NCBI GenBank assembly: GCA_004794785.1
Contig: SJOL01007385.1
Location: 189,133 to 253,132, forward strand
Length of the DNA stretch: 64,000 nucleotides
Direction of reading: 5' to 3'
Source: Opisthorchis felineus
Taxonomy: Eukaryota > Platyhelminthes > Trematoda > Opisthorchiida > Opisthorchiidae
Part shown: piece by piece, positions 1 to 10,904 of the stretch
How the letters are laid out: every line of letters starts with the position of its first letter
Numbering within the stretch: the first letter of the stretch is position 1
Made by a program: the position numbers and the translations under genes
Notes under the pieces: generated by a model
Told to the model about the DNA's origin: nothing
Seen by the model: the letters and a program-made list of their open reading frames with translations, nothing else
The model's database searches: none

Positions 1-120
1 ATATTCCGTTTTTAAAAACAACATGCAAATGAGAGTTTAACCTTCCTGTCCAATAGTCTGTAACCGTTTAGTTGGCGTTTTCTAATAAACAACTCCGCAG
101 CGAAGGGTTTTCCCTCCTTA

Positions 121-355
121 CACTAGTAGTTACCAAATCGAACAACAACGCATGAGGTTATGATAATGAGGCCTTGGTGTTTTGCGTATCTTAACGCGAC
201 TGATTAAGATGCACGGTGGCCACCGTTGGCCACCGGTGGCCATGTGTTTACTGGGTAGTCACGAACCTAGTAGTTACCAAATCGAACAACAACGCATGAG
301 GTTATGGTAATGAGGCCTTGGTGTGTTGCGTACATTAACGCGAACGATTAATTGA
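121..355. repeat. Direct repeat at the left end of the CACTA-like element
   Basis: A segment of about 85 bp starting CTAGTAGTTACCAAATCG occurs at 123-208 and again at 268-353 with few differences. Both copies contain GCATGAGGTTATG and GAGGCCTTGGTGT and end near TTAACGCGA. The first copy is preceded by CA, giving CACTAGT. The roughly 58 bp between the copies hold the first GGTGGCC palindromes. Confidence 0.7.
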
Positions 356-438
356 CAAATAATTCTGTACCAGATGCACGTTTATTTTCTAAATTCCCAC
401 CGGTGGCCAACGGTGGCCATCGGTGACCAAAGGTGGCT
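215..438. repeat. Left subterminal GGTGGCCACC palindrome array
   Basis: At least five overlapping copies of the self-complementary motif GGTGGCCA/TGGCCACC occur at 215-243 and 398-438. CACTA elements usually carry short subterminal repeats that bind an element-encoded protein; that these are such sites is inference. Confidence 0.6.
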
Positions 439-1140
439 AAATTTTGCAAAGTTATTACCACTGACTGCCGTCATGCATACAATCCTAACAGAGTAATTTT
501 TGCATAAATGCCTTCTAAAAGTCAGGAAAATAGAATAAATGGGATATTGGATCCCTTTGTAAAAAGTCATCTCTGAAACCGTTTTGTTTTAATGCACGGT
601 CGATTAAACATGTCGTTTATTGCGCTAAGTCCGGTTCTCGCTACCTGAATCATTCTCCGCTCGCTCGTTGCTGTAGTTGGTCGAATTTTTGGACCGTCGT
701 CAATAAGTGTAACCGAAATGTACCGCAGTCAGGTAACGGTTTCTGATTAATTAAATTATTCTTAGAATTATGGGCGCAGTGCAGCTGAGAGGCAAATGTG
801 CTATCGTTTCAGAAAGCGTGAACTTTCTTCTCGAGTCTGTCTACTGTGTGAACGCGGCAATATGTGGGAGCACCGATACGGGTGTAATATTTCGGGAAAT
901 GCAGGAAGTATAGGCTCTCCTCCAACGCAGTATGGTAAATTAAAATTAACAGTGTGTTGACAATATGCTCGCACTCCTGAAACATTTTAGGTGTTACTGC
1001 ACTTTCCACAGCAACGGAACCTACGCTGTCGGCCGCAGATCTGGCCTCAGAGAACCCCAACCCAACACCACTTAGGTAGTAATTTGGAGGGTATCTAGCC
1101 ATATATCTCCTTTTAAGGCTCAGTAATTTTGTTCTGGGTG

Positions 1141-2865
1141 CAACATTACCAAACACCTCGTACACTCTCTATCGTGGAGGACATGCGCTATGCCCTGGCG
1201 CATCTGCCGGTGTCCCTCAAGTGCAAGCGTATTTTGCTTTTCGTTCTGCGTCGGCACCATCCTGGTTTGCCGAAGGACCCATGAACTCTGCTTTGCACAC
1301 CAAGAATGACAACATCCAAGGCCATTGCAGGGGGTGTTTATGTCCACGTTGGATTGCAAATGGGTTTGCATAAAGCCTGATTGACAGCTAACATGCGTGG
1401 TGAATTACGACGGCTCAACGTTGTGCTTAACATCGATGGCGTCAGTTTACACGGGTCGTCGCGGAAACAGATTTGGCCAATTCTCGCAACTGCACCGGAA
1501 TTATCGGGAACGAGGCCATTCGTAGCTAGTGTCTTGTGGGGTATTTTGAAACCGCTGGACGTCGAAACTTATCTGCAAGACACGATAAGTGAACTGCAGT
1601 TGGTTTTGGATAGTGGTTTGACCCCTCCAAATAATGTAGAATGTGTGCCTGTTCATCTGTCACGCACCGTTTGCGACAAACCAGCCAGATCGTTCGTCAA
1701 GCAAACCAAAGGACACTCCGGTTATTACGGATGTGATAGGTGTGTCGTTCATGGAGTCCGGCTTGAAAGAAGGATGACGTTTCCACAACTGGACGCCCGT
1801 TTGAGGAGAGATGCCGACTTCCGTTCAAAATCTAATGCTAGACACCATATCGGTGTCTCCCTATTTGAGTGGCTACCAATAGACATGATCAAGGCACTCC
1901 CCCTTGATTACATGCACTCAGTATGCTTAGGCGTTACAAAGAATTTGCTGGGTTTTTGGGTTGGGGGACAAGCGCGTCGTCCTTACAGATTGTCGCAAAC
2001 GCTTAGGACGGAAATTAACCGGCGCATTTCATGTGTACACAGTCACACCCCCAGCGAGTTCCAACGTCATTGCCGTCCTCTCGAGGACAGTGGGCTGTGG
2101 AAAGCCACGGAGTTTCGACAGTTTTTACTTTACTTAGGGCCCGTTGTACTTGCGGGTTTGATTGATACCGATGTTTACAGAAATTTTCTCGATTTGTTTA
2201 TTGCTGTGTATTTATTTTCCCACCCAATTTTCCACGTTGATTATGCTGACTTTGCTCAGAGCGTAACCCGCGTATTTGTACAGAACTTTTCCGATATATA
2301 TGGGCCGCGGGCTGTCACGTACAACGTACATAGCTTGGTCCATTTGGCGGATGATGTGAGGGTACATGGACCCTTGGATCGGTTTTCCGCGTTTCCCTTT
2401 GAATCATTTTTAGGTAAACTGAGGAAGGATGTTTCCGGGCCGCGTAATCCTGCCGTTCAAATACAACGACGTATTGCTGAACGGTCAGCATCAGCTTCTG
2501 CTGACACGCTGGACTGTTTGCTGACAGATGACTGTGGGGGAGGTGCACCCGTTCCATCCGACGGTTTACTTTTCCGATCGTTTTTTATCTCTTGCTCTAC
2601 ACGAGACAATGCAGTTCTTGTTGACAACCACCCGTGTGTTGTTGTAAGACTTACAGCCCTCCATTTCCACTTTAGAAGGTTTGATCTTGTTCGTCCTTTT
2701 TTTACATTTCCCTTACAGTCTCCTGAAATTCTTATTTTCCGTGCTAGTCGTCTGAATGAACGTGTCTTCATTCAGCCTTTAAGTCGCATTACTTGTAAGT
2801 GTTTCGCGCTTCCTGCTAATGATGAATTTATTTATATCCCACTGTTACATTCCTTTGAAAAATAA
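1141..2865 (+). pseudogene. CACTA/EnSpm-related DDE transposase, interrupted
   Basis: The main open stretch runs from 1381 to the TAA at 2863-2865 (about 494 codons). It contains NIDG (Asp19 counted from 1381), a CDRC zinc-knuckle-like motif (Cys118, Cys121), PLDYMHSVCLG (Asp176) and FPFESFLGKLRK (Glu341). These fit the D-D-E triad of the Tnp2-like animal transposases. The frame continues upstream to about 1141 with family-like sequence (HHPGLPKDP, TPR, GGVYVHVGLQMGL) but is cut by TGA at 1282-1284 and 1378-1380. Both stops sit where Arg (CGA) would fit, consistent with CpG decay. Further N-terminal exons were not resolved. AATAAA overlaps the stop codon region. Probably inactive. Confidence 0.75.
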
Positions 2866-2945
2866 AACTTACCTTGACCAGCGGTTCTAAACAGCAAAAA
2901 ATTGTTGTGGATATAAGTTTACTCTTGCAACTGCCTCCCTTATAG

Positions 2946-4341
2946 ATGTACGTACTTTTCAAGTTCTTGGATGATGGACAATTTGGGATTGGATGTGAAG
3001 AGTGGTTTCTTGATGAAAGAACCATTTGTTGGCGCACTTTTGATGACTACGACGCACTGGAATGCGCCCTAATAAACAAAGAGGGCATGCCGTCAAACAG
3101 CATCAAGCGCTCCGTTGTAGTCATTAAGAAGTTTGGTACGCTCCACCCAAAAAATCTAATTGAGCCTTAACACGTCTTCAGGTGCTTACTCTGAGGCAGT
3201 CCGGTTCCGTGCAGTGCTAAACTCCAGCGACGGCACTTCAGACACGGAGCCACAAACCTACTTTCGGCTGCATTATGGTGTCCGTGAGAGGTAATTTTTG
3301 GTAATCACCGGTCCATTTTTCAGAAAACGCAATCCGAAGTACTCGTCACCTGGTGAAGCGGTTGAGGAACACCCACCCCGGAGACCTTCGAAAAAGTTCA
3401 CCTACTTGACCCCTCCGCGGATCTTATCATCACCTGTTGAGTAAGTGCGGCCATAATTTTAGTTTCTTATATATTTTAAATGTAGTTCTACTTATGGCCA
3501 TCGGTCATCTGCTATATCGCCACCACCTCTGCGGACCATTGAACACACCAATGACTCCGACGAGGAAACAAGCGATTCCGATAGGTCACCTGTGCCTAAC
3601 TACCCTAAGAAAAAAATAACGCGCATGCTGGCTGTGTTTCGAGGTAAGCTTCCATCATTTTCATCCATTCATATCTAGATGAAATGCTTGACGAGTGTGT
3701 GAAAGCAGAGGCCTTCCGAAGTGAGTTGATGTCACTCTATTGCTTATTCGAATATTAGAAGAAACCTCTGATCGCTTGGAAAAGCTGGATGTGCGTCTGA
3801 GGTATTTAGAGCAACACCTCAGTTCTGGTGCGTCCACACCACAAATAAGGAAGGGCAATCTTGAAGAGATAAAGAGAATGACCAAAATGGAGGATTTCGA
3901 TGCCTTCCTGGTCAGATTGTTGGACGCGGAATTTCGCGAACAGTCAGTGAGTACTTTCACCCTGGTCCACACTTTATTAATATAGATCCTTTCTCTTTCA
4001 AGACTGGTCTGCTCTGACCCCCGTCTGTCAGTGAGTAACATGCTGCGTGCCCTGTTTGCTCCGGAGTTCGCAGAGCAACTGACATGGTTAAAGAAAGAAG
4101 ACAAAAGAATTATATCAGGCACACAGTTACCAAGGCTCATAAAGGGTGAGGTAACTGTTTTACATTGACACTTGTCACTTTAGATGCAATCTACTCTGTT
4201 GCCACACACTCGAGTGTCGCAGTGGATTACATTGAGAAATCCATCCAGGCTTGGTTCAAGGGAGCCTTTGATCGAATCCCTGGAAACCGAAAACTTCGAC
4301 GCGAGAGGGCCGCCTTACGGCGCATTGAAGATAATCAGTGA
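2946..4341 (+). CDS. DUF4806-type transposon accessory protein, eight exons, open
   Basis: Exons 2946-3135, 3182-3290, 3324-3440, 3486-3643, 3679-3720, 3759-3942, 4003-4145 and 4184-4341 join with GT-AG introns of 33-60 nt. They give 1101 nt, an uninterrupted 366-residue protein. The N-terminal part (MYVLFKFLDDGQFGIG, then KKFGAYSEA) matches the usual start of these proteins. A charged linker of about 110 residues follows, then a predicted coiled-coil stretch (TSDRLEKLDVRLRYLEQHL). The C-terminal DUF4806-like domain has MEDFDAFLVRLLDAEFREQL, MLRALFAPEFAEQLTW and VDYIEKSIQAWFKGA. The role is unknown; partnership with the neighbouring transposase is inferred from position. The splice of exon 6 to 7 (GAACA|GTCAGT) is the least certain. 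Confidence 0.8.
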
Positions 4342-4633
4342 TGAACGTGCACTATTTCTAATACATTTATATTTTTGCACTTACCTCGTTATCCTTTGAC
4401 CATGCAGCGTGTTTTTGTAAGCACAACGCGGTTGGTAATTAGCTAAGGCGCCCGGTTATAATACGCATGCTATGAGGTTATGTGGTCAGATCGAATACTC
4501 TGGGAAGCAGTCATTTAGCCGGCGAATATGCCTCAACAAAATTATGGCTGCAACCGTTAGCCTCGTCCGGCTGCAAGAAGTTTTCAAAATGTTTTGAAAA
4601 AAACATGAAAAAGTTAGGCGGAATTTTTTTCGG

Positions 4634-4725
4634 GGTGCCATCTTTGGCCACCCTTAGCCACCGGTGGCGCCACCGGTGGCAAGCTTAACGTGCCACCCCT
4701 GGCCACTGATGGCCACCGGTGGCGT
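4634..4725. repeat. Right subterminal GGTGGCCACC palindrome array
   Basis: The same motif as at the left end recurs here at least five times, including back-to-back CCACCGGTGGC copies. It lies about 290 bp after the stop of the accessory gene, so both arrays bracket the coding part of the element. Confidence 0.6.
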
Positions 4726-4729
4726 GTTT

Positions 4730-7700
4730 CCTGGATTTTTTTGTTTCCTGTTCAGATCATTTCTCACTTGGCTGATCCTCTTGACAAAATTACGACTACA
4801 GGGCGAAAGACTTGCAAACCATTTTCAACCTACTTAGGGTAATTTCATTACTTTCCAACGAAGTGCGTTTACCTTGTGTATATGTCAACAAAGAAAGCGC
4901 CTTTAATGGGCCGTGAACCGACTTTCAACTTTTGTTATTTTGCGGGAGTAGAACGACCTTGAAGATCACTTATGTGTCAATCTGGGTGTACATGTTTTGT
5001 TCATTATGCAGGGTTGCCGTGTATTCAAAATTTTAAGCATACTGTCAATGATTAGGATGCACTTTTTTCACCTATTTTTCACCTCCATCAAAAGTGTGGA
5101 ATCCGCTTCATAACTGGCATATATATGAGTAAAACTCTCGAGTTAAATATAATGAACCATCTACACGTATATGTGCACCAAAAACGTCTCAGAATCTGCC
5201 ATACTTCTACTGAAATTGGTTGGAAATTGCCCTTGTTCACAATTTTGGCGCCAGTTTCAGTTTTGGAATTGCATCGCAACCCCGCTGGCCACTCACTAGA
5301 GGTAAACCGAATTGAATTTGCCAAAACTATGGGGTTTTCGTGGGGGAGAATTTTCAGGGCAGTTAGTCTAATCCGGTTGAACTTTTCAGAGGTATGTTTC
5401 TCAAAGCCTTTTTTCAAGTGAGCGACCTTTCGAGGGCAACGACCACCGTGGATTCTCATGTGATTACAAGCTTGCGGGGAGAAGCACGAAATTAACCCTA
5501 TGCATATTTTAACGTTATGCGACATTCCTCAAATGAGATATAACACCTGTCGAATATCCAATGCAAGTTCCGCCCAGTTGAACAGTTGAATGACGTTTGT
5601 GAGCGTTATACTCGTCAGGCGTAAAAAATTAGATGAGGCCGTTTATCAAGCCTCTGCACAACACTGTTTATTGGGAAGCTCGCCTTGTGTTCATTATAAT
5701 GATGGAAATCAACTTGATGCACTGTGCGGTAGCGGTGCGAGTATGCACCTCTGCGAATGATCCCCATTCTCTGATATGCACATCTAGTCGGTTGATAATG
5801 CAGCTTTTTCAGATATTTGCAGGTAAATTACCCATAGAAAATACTGACACCACTCATCCGGAATGCGTCATAAAGCAAACACGCACAAACGCTTCACCTG
5901 GCCCCAGCCGCCTCCGGGATGCGTTCATTCTAATCTGCTGAACCTTTCGTTCGGGTTCAACCATTTAGGTGGACGGTCACTCAGTGCTCCCCACAAAGTC
6001 ACTAAGTTTCTGTAGAGCTTGCGTTCCGGCTTGTGTGTTGTCACCAATTCACTCTTCCAAGGAACTTGTATACCCGACTCCGCTACAACAGCGACACCAG
6101 TGAGCCTCTACAGTTTCACTGTATACCATGATTCTGAGATTCCTGCCAACATTTATCCGCATTGATAATCCCCCCGCTTCATCATCCATGACTTACGCTG
6201 CTTGTGACCCCGGCCATAAGCCCAACAGTCCAGGAGTGGTTTCAGGTCTTAGTTCAAATTGACCGGCTGGATGACGCTAACCCTGCTGCTTCACCAGGTC
6301 CGTTGTTCTGGTTCCTCATTTTCCACAATTTGCACTTTTCTTGTAATGTGTCGGGCAGGAAGTCTCTTGTTTTGCCGTCCCTCGTTCTGTTTTTGCCCGC
6401 CACCTTCAAAGTTAAAGATCTGATCTTGCTTTAGATCGATATTTATCCCAAAAGAAAAACGCAGTAGTAGCTGTGCTTCCCTGTCCGTGCCGGTTTAGTG
6501 GTGACCACGTCTAAGTCGGACAATGCCCACTGTTTATGACGCTGCCCCTTTTTCGCGTAAACCCCTGTATTCACAAACCCCGATAGTCTTGCATTTATTC
6601 TGCTTGTAACATTATGATAATGCCTGACGGTATGCCACCCACCAGATGGGAATAAACATTATTATTATAACTAAATTGTTAAAAAATGGGGCCAGCATTT
6701 GCTCTCCTTCATGATAACCCTACGCATTGTCGTTTACCCTGGCCACTTATCTCTAGGCAATTTCCATTCGACATGGACCCCCAAGGGAAATGTATAGTCA
6801 ATTAAATATCTCAGAAAAAAATTGTTCAGACATTTTACTGTTATGAAGACAAACTTACTACTTACTCAATTAGTCCCATTTTCGATAATGAACGACTCGT
6901 GTATACACCAATCTTGCGATGTACAGTTTCAATTATCATACGGGTTATAGAACGCAGCGAATTTAAAGTTAAAGAGGGGTTTATACAAGGTAGTCGTAAG
7001 CTACGGTGAAATAGACTTGATCCCTAGAATTCAGGGACCTCATGCGTCTTCAAACGTGTACCCGTGGATGTAACGGTGGATGTAACGATGTAACGATGTA
7101 AGCGATGATCCAGTTAGTGGGAGGGCAATTGATTTCAAATCCACCAACAACCTTCACTTCCCAATCATATCCAAACTATTCGAATACATAGGCGACCAAG
7201 ACAGCCACTCCCCACGCGACCTAAGTGTCTCTGAGTTTGACGATGATGATCCAAGTGGAGTCTGCAAGTTTTATTCTATATCACTGCCCCAAGAATAAAT
7301 ATCCTTCAACCCACATCCAACTGCCATACGGCGCTAGAACACCAACAATCTCGTGTTTGTCCACTAAGCAGTCAAAGGACCCAAAATTCCCATGACTCGT
7401 TCATCCCATGCCCCTGGACTGCCCATCGAAATTTGTCCCACCTGGTCAGCATTTCGTGCGCAACCCGTGCCTTAACATCGACCAATTAGTTATGTACCAT
7501 GTCCTCGAAGTCGGCAACACTTCGTTTCGGTAGTGCTAAAGAGAGCATGGTTGACAACTCTTCCTTTAACCTCATGCCATCCTCCTATACACCCTCGTAA
7601 CTTCATACGGGGCCTCATACTCCACCTTCTGACTTGGGTTCAGACCTTCTTTTCTCTCCATTCACCGCTCTGCCCACAGTGTTAGGTACATACCAACCGA

Positions 7701-8265
7701 CCCACAACACACGCCAGGTTAACCCTACTTCATTTATCATAGCCCCCCACCAAGCTCCCATATTGCCAAAACACGGTGGGTAGTTTTAGCAACTTCCTAA
7801 TTAGAACGATTGGCTTGCCACTGAAACTATCAGTAATTTCAACAACGTTGGCAAAATGTCGAAGGGAAAGCAGGTTTTGTCGAAAGCCTTTGTCGCTGAC
7901 TTAAGCTCACCCGGCTGTAGCATATATCCCAAGGAATTATTCTATGAACCCAAAACATCAGCTATAGCACAGCAAAAATACTGTCGCATTTGCAATTTAA
8001 CAGACACTCACAAAATGTACGTGGCGTGACCCCCTGACTCAATTGGTTCCACTGGTCCCTGCCTTCTTTGAACTTCTAATTCAGCTGGACTCACCCAACG
8101 TTTCCTTCATGGTTGTTGCTCACGGCAGCCAAATATTTCGTCCTAATGAACGAGAGGTTTGTGCTTTTTATACTCTCCCAGTGGCAGTGTTCGCCACAAG
8201 GTCCTCGCGAGATGGAGGTTAGAAATGAAAATGAGCCATGGCAACAACCACTCAAGGGGGTGTAA
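4730..8265. other. No recognisable gene
   Basis: Short open stretches exist on both strands (for example 5088-5525 minus overlapping 5125-5421 plus) but show no domain, splice logic or family resemblance. A small imperfect repeat of GTGGATGTAACG occurs near 7065-7100. A TTATTATTA tract near 6655-6670 may be the decayed tail of a retroelement. Confidence 0.5.
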
Positions 8266-8367
8266 AAATTAGTGTCCGGGAGGAATCACCGTCCTTGGTG
8301 AGCATGTGCACCCGCTAGAGCGTGTTCCGTTCGAAAGTCGCCAGCGTGCCGTGATAGTACAATACAA

Positions 8368-8790
8368 GTGGGCGTGGTCGTGTATGGTGCGAATGGACCG
8401 GAAGACATTATGAGGATATATGCCGAAAAGCGAGCTGCTACGAAAATGGTTGCCGGTCTTAAATCCGTGGATCATGAAACGCGTCTCGTGGGGCTTGACT
8501 TCTTTCCCCTGGAGTATCGCCACCTCCAAGGAGACCTCATACTTACGTATGCTCTGTTTGAATGAGGTTTGGCCAACAGGTTTTTCACCGTTGATCCAGC
8601 TAACACACGGCGGCGACATGGTAAGAAGGTTTTGGAGCTCAGCGCGCACACCTTTATTGGGCAACAACTTTTCTTATTCAGGACAGTTGGTGCGCGGAAT
8701 AATCTTCCTCCGACGATTGCTCACGCTGCATCTGGTACCCAGTTCAAAGCACTATTAGACGCTTTTCTATGCGAATCCTCGCGCTGGAAA
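8368..8790 (+). pseudogene. C-terminal tail of a jockey/CR1-like non-LTR reverse transcriptase
   Basis: The frame beginning near 8368 reads [20 protein letters not shown] followed by [11 protein letters not shown] and a stop at about 8563. The same frame then continues with NRFFTVDPANTRRRHGKKVL, FLFRTVGARNNLPPTI and FKALLDAFL. This order (LEYRR-type motif, RRGH, then WN-LP and FK..LD) is typical of the extreme C-terminus of jockey/CR1-like polymerases. The usual Trp before NNLPP is Arg here. No reverse-transcriptase core lies upstream, so this is a 5'-truncated copy. Confidence 0.65.
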
Positions 8791-8794
8791 GCTT

Positions 8795-10730
8795 ACTGCC
8801 TCAAGCTGAAAACCTAAGGAGCAGTGCTGCACTCGTTTTTCCGCTTGTTCTTTTCAGGTGGATGGAAGCCACTAAACTACAAGAAGCAAACCGACATGGG
8901 AGACTTGGACGAAAGCTTCGATCTTTGAGTGTCGAACCATGGATTCGTGAATGCCATTCTTTGATCGTTGTATGGCAGTTTAGCCATAATTAAGGCGCCG
9001 TCGTCTGTATGTTTCCCTTCTGATGCGGCTCCGATAGGAGAATCTTCTAGTGCAACGCCTGGACGACTTCCCTGGCCTAAAGACACCACAGTCCTGAAAT
9101 CTTTGTTTTGGACCACCAAATGTACCAAATGGAAGTGGTCTACCACCCTATCGCTCTCCCTAGGGCCAGACGGTCAAGGTGCCACTTTGGAATGCTGATT
9201 CGGCCCCTTCGGATTTTTCGGCGTGATCTGTCAATAATGCCCGGTTTTACGGGATCCATGATACCCGTAGACAGCCAGTCAAATCACGGAATGCTACGAA
9301 CGGTTTCATTGGTCCAAAAATATTAGGCGTTTTAGTGCCACGCGGTGCAATCTGCGACGTCATTCATCTCGTAGAGGTGCTTCCCCTACAAAGTCGTGTA
9401 CATTGGTGCCGCTTTAGTCTTTTTCTTTGCTTGACGGATGTGTAGGGTCCCATTTATGATGACAGACGACGACGTTCCGAACTGCATATTTGAGGTAGGA
9501 AGGTTACGAGGGGACCTACCGTGAACCCTTGAAAGTATCAAATCTCTCCCAGCCCTTTTGCCTGCCTTTCGATCGCAGACTCACCTCAGGAGGCAGTACC
9601 GGTCAATGAGTAATGATTGAGCGAGATAAGATGTGCGATCATCTCTGTATCTGTGGTCTGTCGCCCGCTTAGACCTGCTCAAGCGTGGGTTGGAGTCAGT
9701 GTGAAATCGCCCTTCGCTGAAGTAAAATTGTACCAGCAGGGATCCTGACGATCCTGACCTCCCTACACACGTAGCCCCAAAGTTTCATGGACTTCCACTG
9801 CATAACTGTTGTTGCTCCGTTCTCCGTATTTTGGCCGAGGGCTTATACTTTTAATTGACGAATCCTACCAGTTTTTTCTTCTGTGGATACCTGAGTTCCC
9901 GACGTGGTGACTGTCGTTACTTCACTTGGAGCCAAGGTCCTCCATGCGATCTTGTAAAACTATCCGAGTTTTGAGCCACATTGAATCTAGCAAATCTTAT
10001 TGTTATTCAGTGGTTGTCACCATCGGGAACGGAAAATTAAATCGAACCAGAATCGAAACTCCAGTTAACCTTCGAACCACTGCCGGGTACCCTAGCTTCT
10101 GTTGTAAGAATATGAATGATTGTCGGCTCTCATCGTCAAGCCATGTTGGATTAAGCTGACGACTCCCAAGTCCAGGTCACGTATATATGGTCTTCAACCC
10201 GAACTCTTATTCGACATGGTTCTCCAGAGCTTACTCTTGTAGTGGTCTGGGTACCCAAAAAGCAAAGAAATAAATATAATTACTCCGAATTGAGTGCACA
10301 ATAACAAAGAGGGTCGAATGGAACAGACTCACTAGGAATTGTTCTCTTCAAAATAGTTCGTCGTTGGCCCAGGTCAGTGAATAAATAATAATCCGATCGT
10401 GGATGTCCAGGGGTCTTCTTTCCGGGAAGCCCCCACATACAATAAACTCCGAAGACAGTCTGAAATGTTTTGACACCAGAGTTAGCACATGAAGCTCGCG
10501 AATGACCGCTATAAGCGCGAGCGAAATGAGAAGAGAAAGTCGGAGCATGTGACCACGCCTGTATTGTATATAAATTGTACAAATGCGCGTTTTTGTGGTT
10601 TTGCGTATTCAAACAAAAAACGTGTATGCGATTGATGAAATACGTAACGTTATAATGAAAGCAAAAGAAAGGCACAAAACACCACACTCTTCATCACTAG
10701 TCCCCTGAGAGCAACAGATAAATGGGTAGA
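8795..10730. other. No recognisable gene
   Basis: Several short open stretches on both strands lack recognisable motifs. Part of 8800-9300 could be the 3' flank of the truncated retroelement just upstream, but no tail was identified. Confidence 0.4.
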
Positions 10731-10734
10731 TGCT

Positions 10735-10900
10735 GGCACGAACCAAACTGCCAGAAGGCCTGTGGTCCGAACCCGACCACGGCACGTTGATTGCCTCCGT
10801 CTGGGCTTGGGCAACGTGGTAGTATCTCAGCCCCTGTGCTTCCTTCGGGTGGCATTGCAGCTGAGCACCAAATGGGTGTTACGGCTGAATGATTGTTTAT
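10735..10900 (+). mobile_element. tRNA-derived SINE, degenerate copy
   Basis: It matches the SINE described at 13049 from the second half of the tRNA-like part onward (GGCCTGTGGTCCGAACCCGA, a damaged B box, then GGGCTTGGGCAACGTGGTAG and CTTCGGGTGGCATTGCAG). The A-box end is not recognisable. Confidence 0.7.
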
Positions 10901-10904
10901 TTAC

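Larger units (their letters stand above)
121..5060 (+). mobile_element. CACTA-like DNA transposon with transposase and DUF4806-type accessory gene
   Basis: The unit holds a DDE-type transposase followed about 80 bp later, on the same strand, by a gene of the DUF4806 type. These two gene types are found together in animal CACTA/EnSpm-related elements (family knowledge). The left end is placed at 121, where the sequence reads CACTAGTAGTTACC. GGTGGCCACC-like subterminal repeats lie on both sides (215-438 and 4634-4725). I could not find an inverted CACTAGT terminus on the right. The right limit is a guess based on a shared GATTARGATGCAC motif (about 200 and 5050). The transposase is broken, so the copy is probably non-autonomous now. 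Confidence 0.5.

Noticed and set aside
809..1165. Minus-strand open stretch of 118 codons left of the transposase
   Set aside because: Partly antisense to the family-like transposase sequence from 1141, and no motif of its own.
5088..5525. Overlapping open stretches of 145 (minus) and 98 (plus) codons
   Set aside because: Mutually exclusive frames, no motif, no splice partners; probably chance.
4400..6700. Search for an inverted CACTAGT terminus on the right side of the transposon
   Set aside because: Only a weak partial match (TTGGTAATTAGCTA near 4433) was found, not enough to define a terminus.
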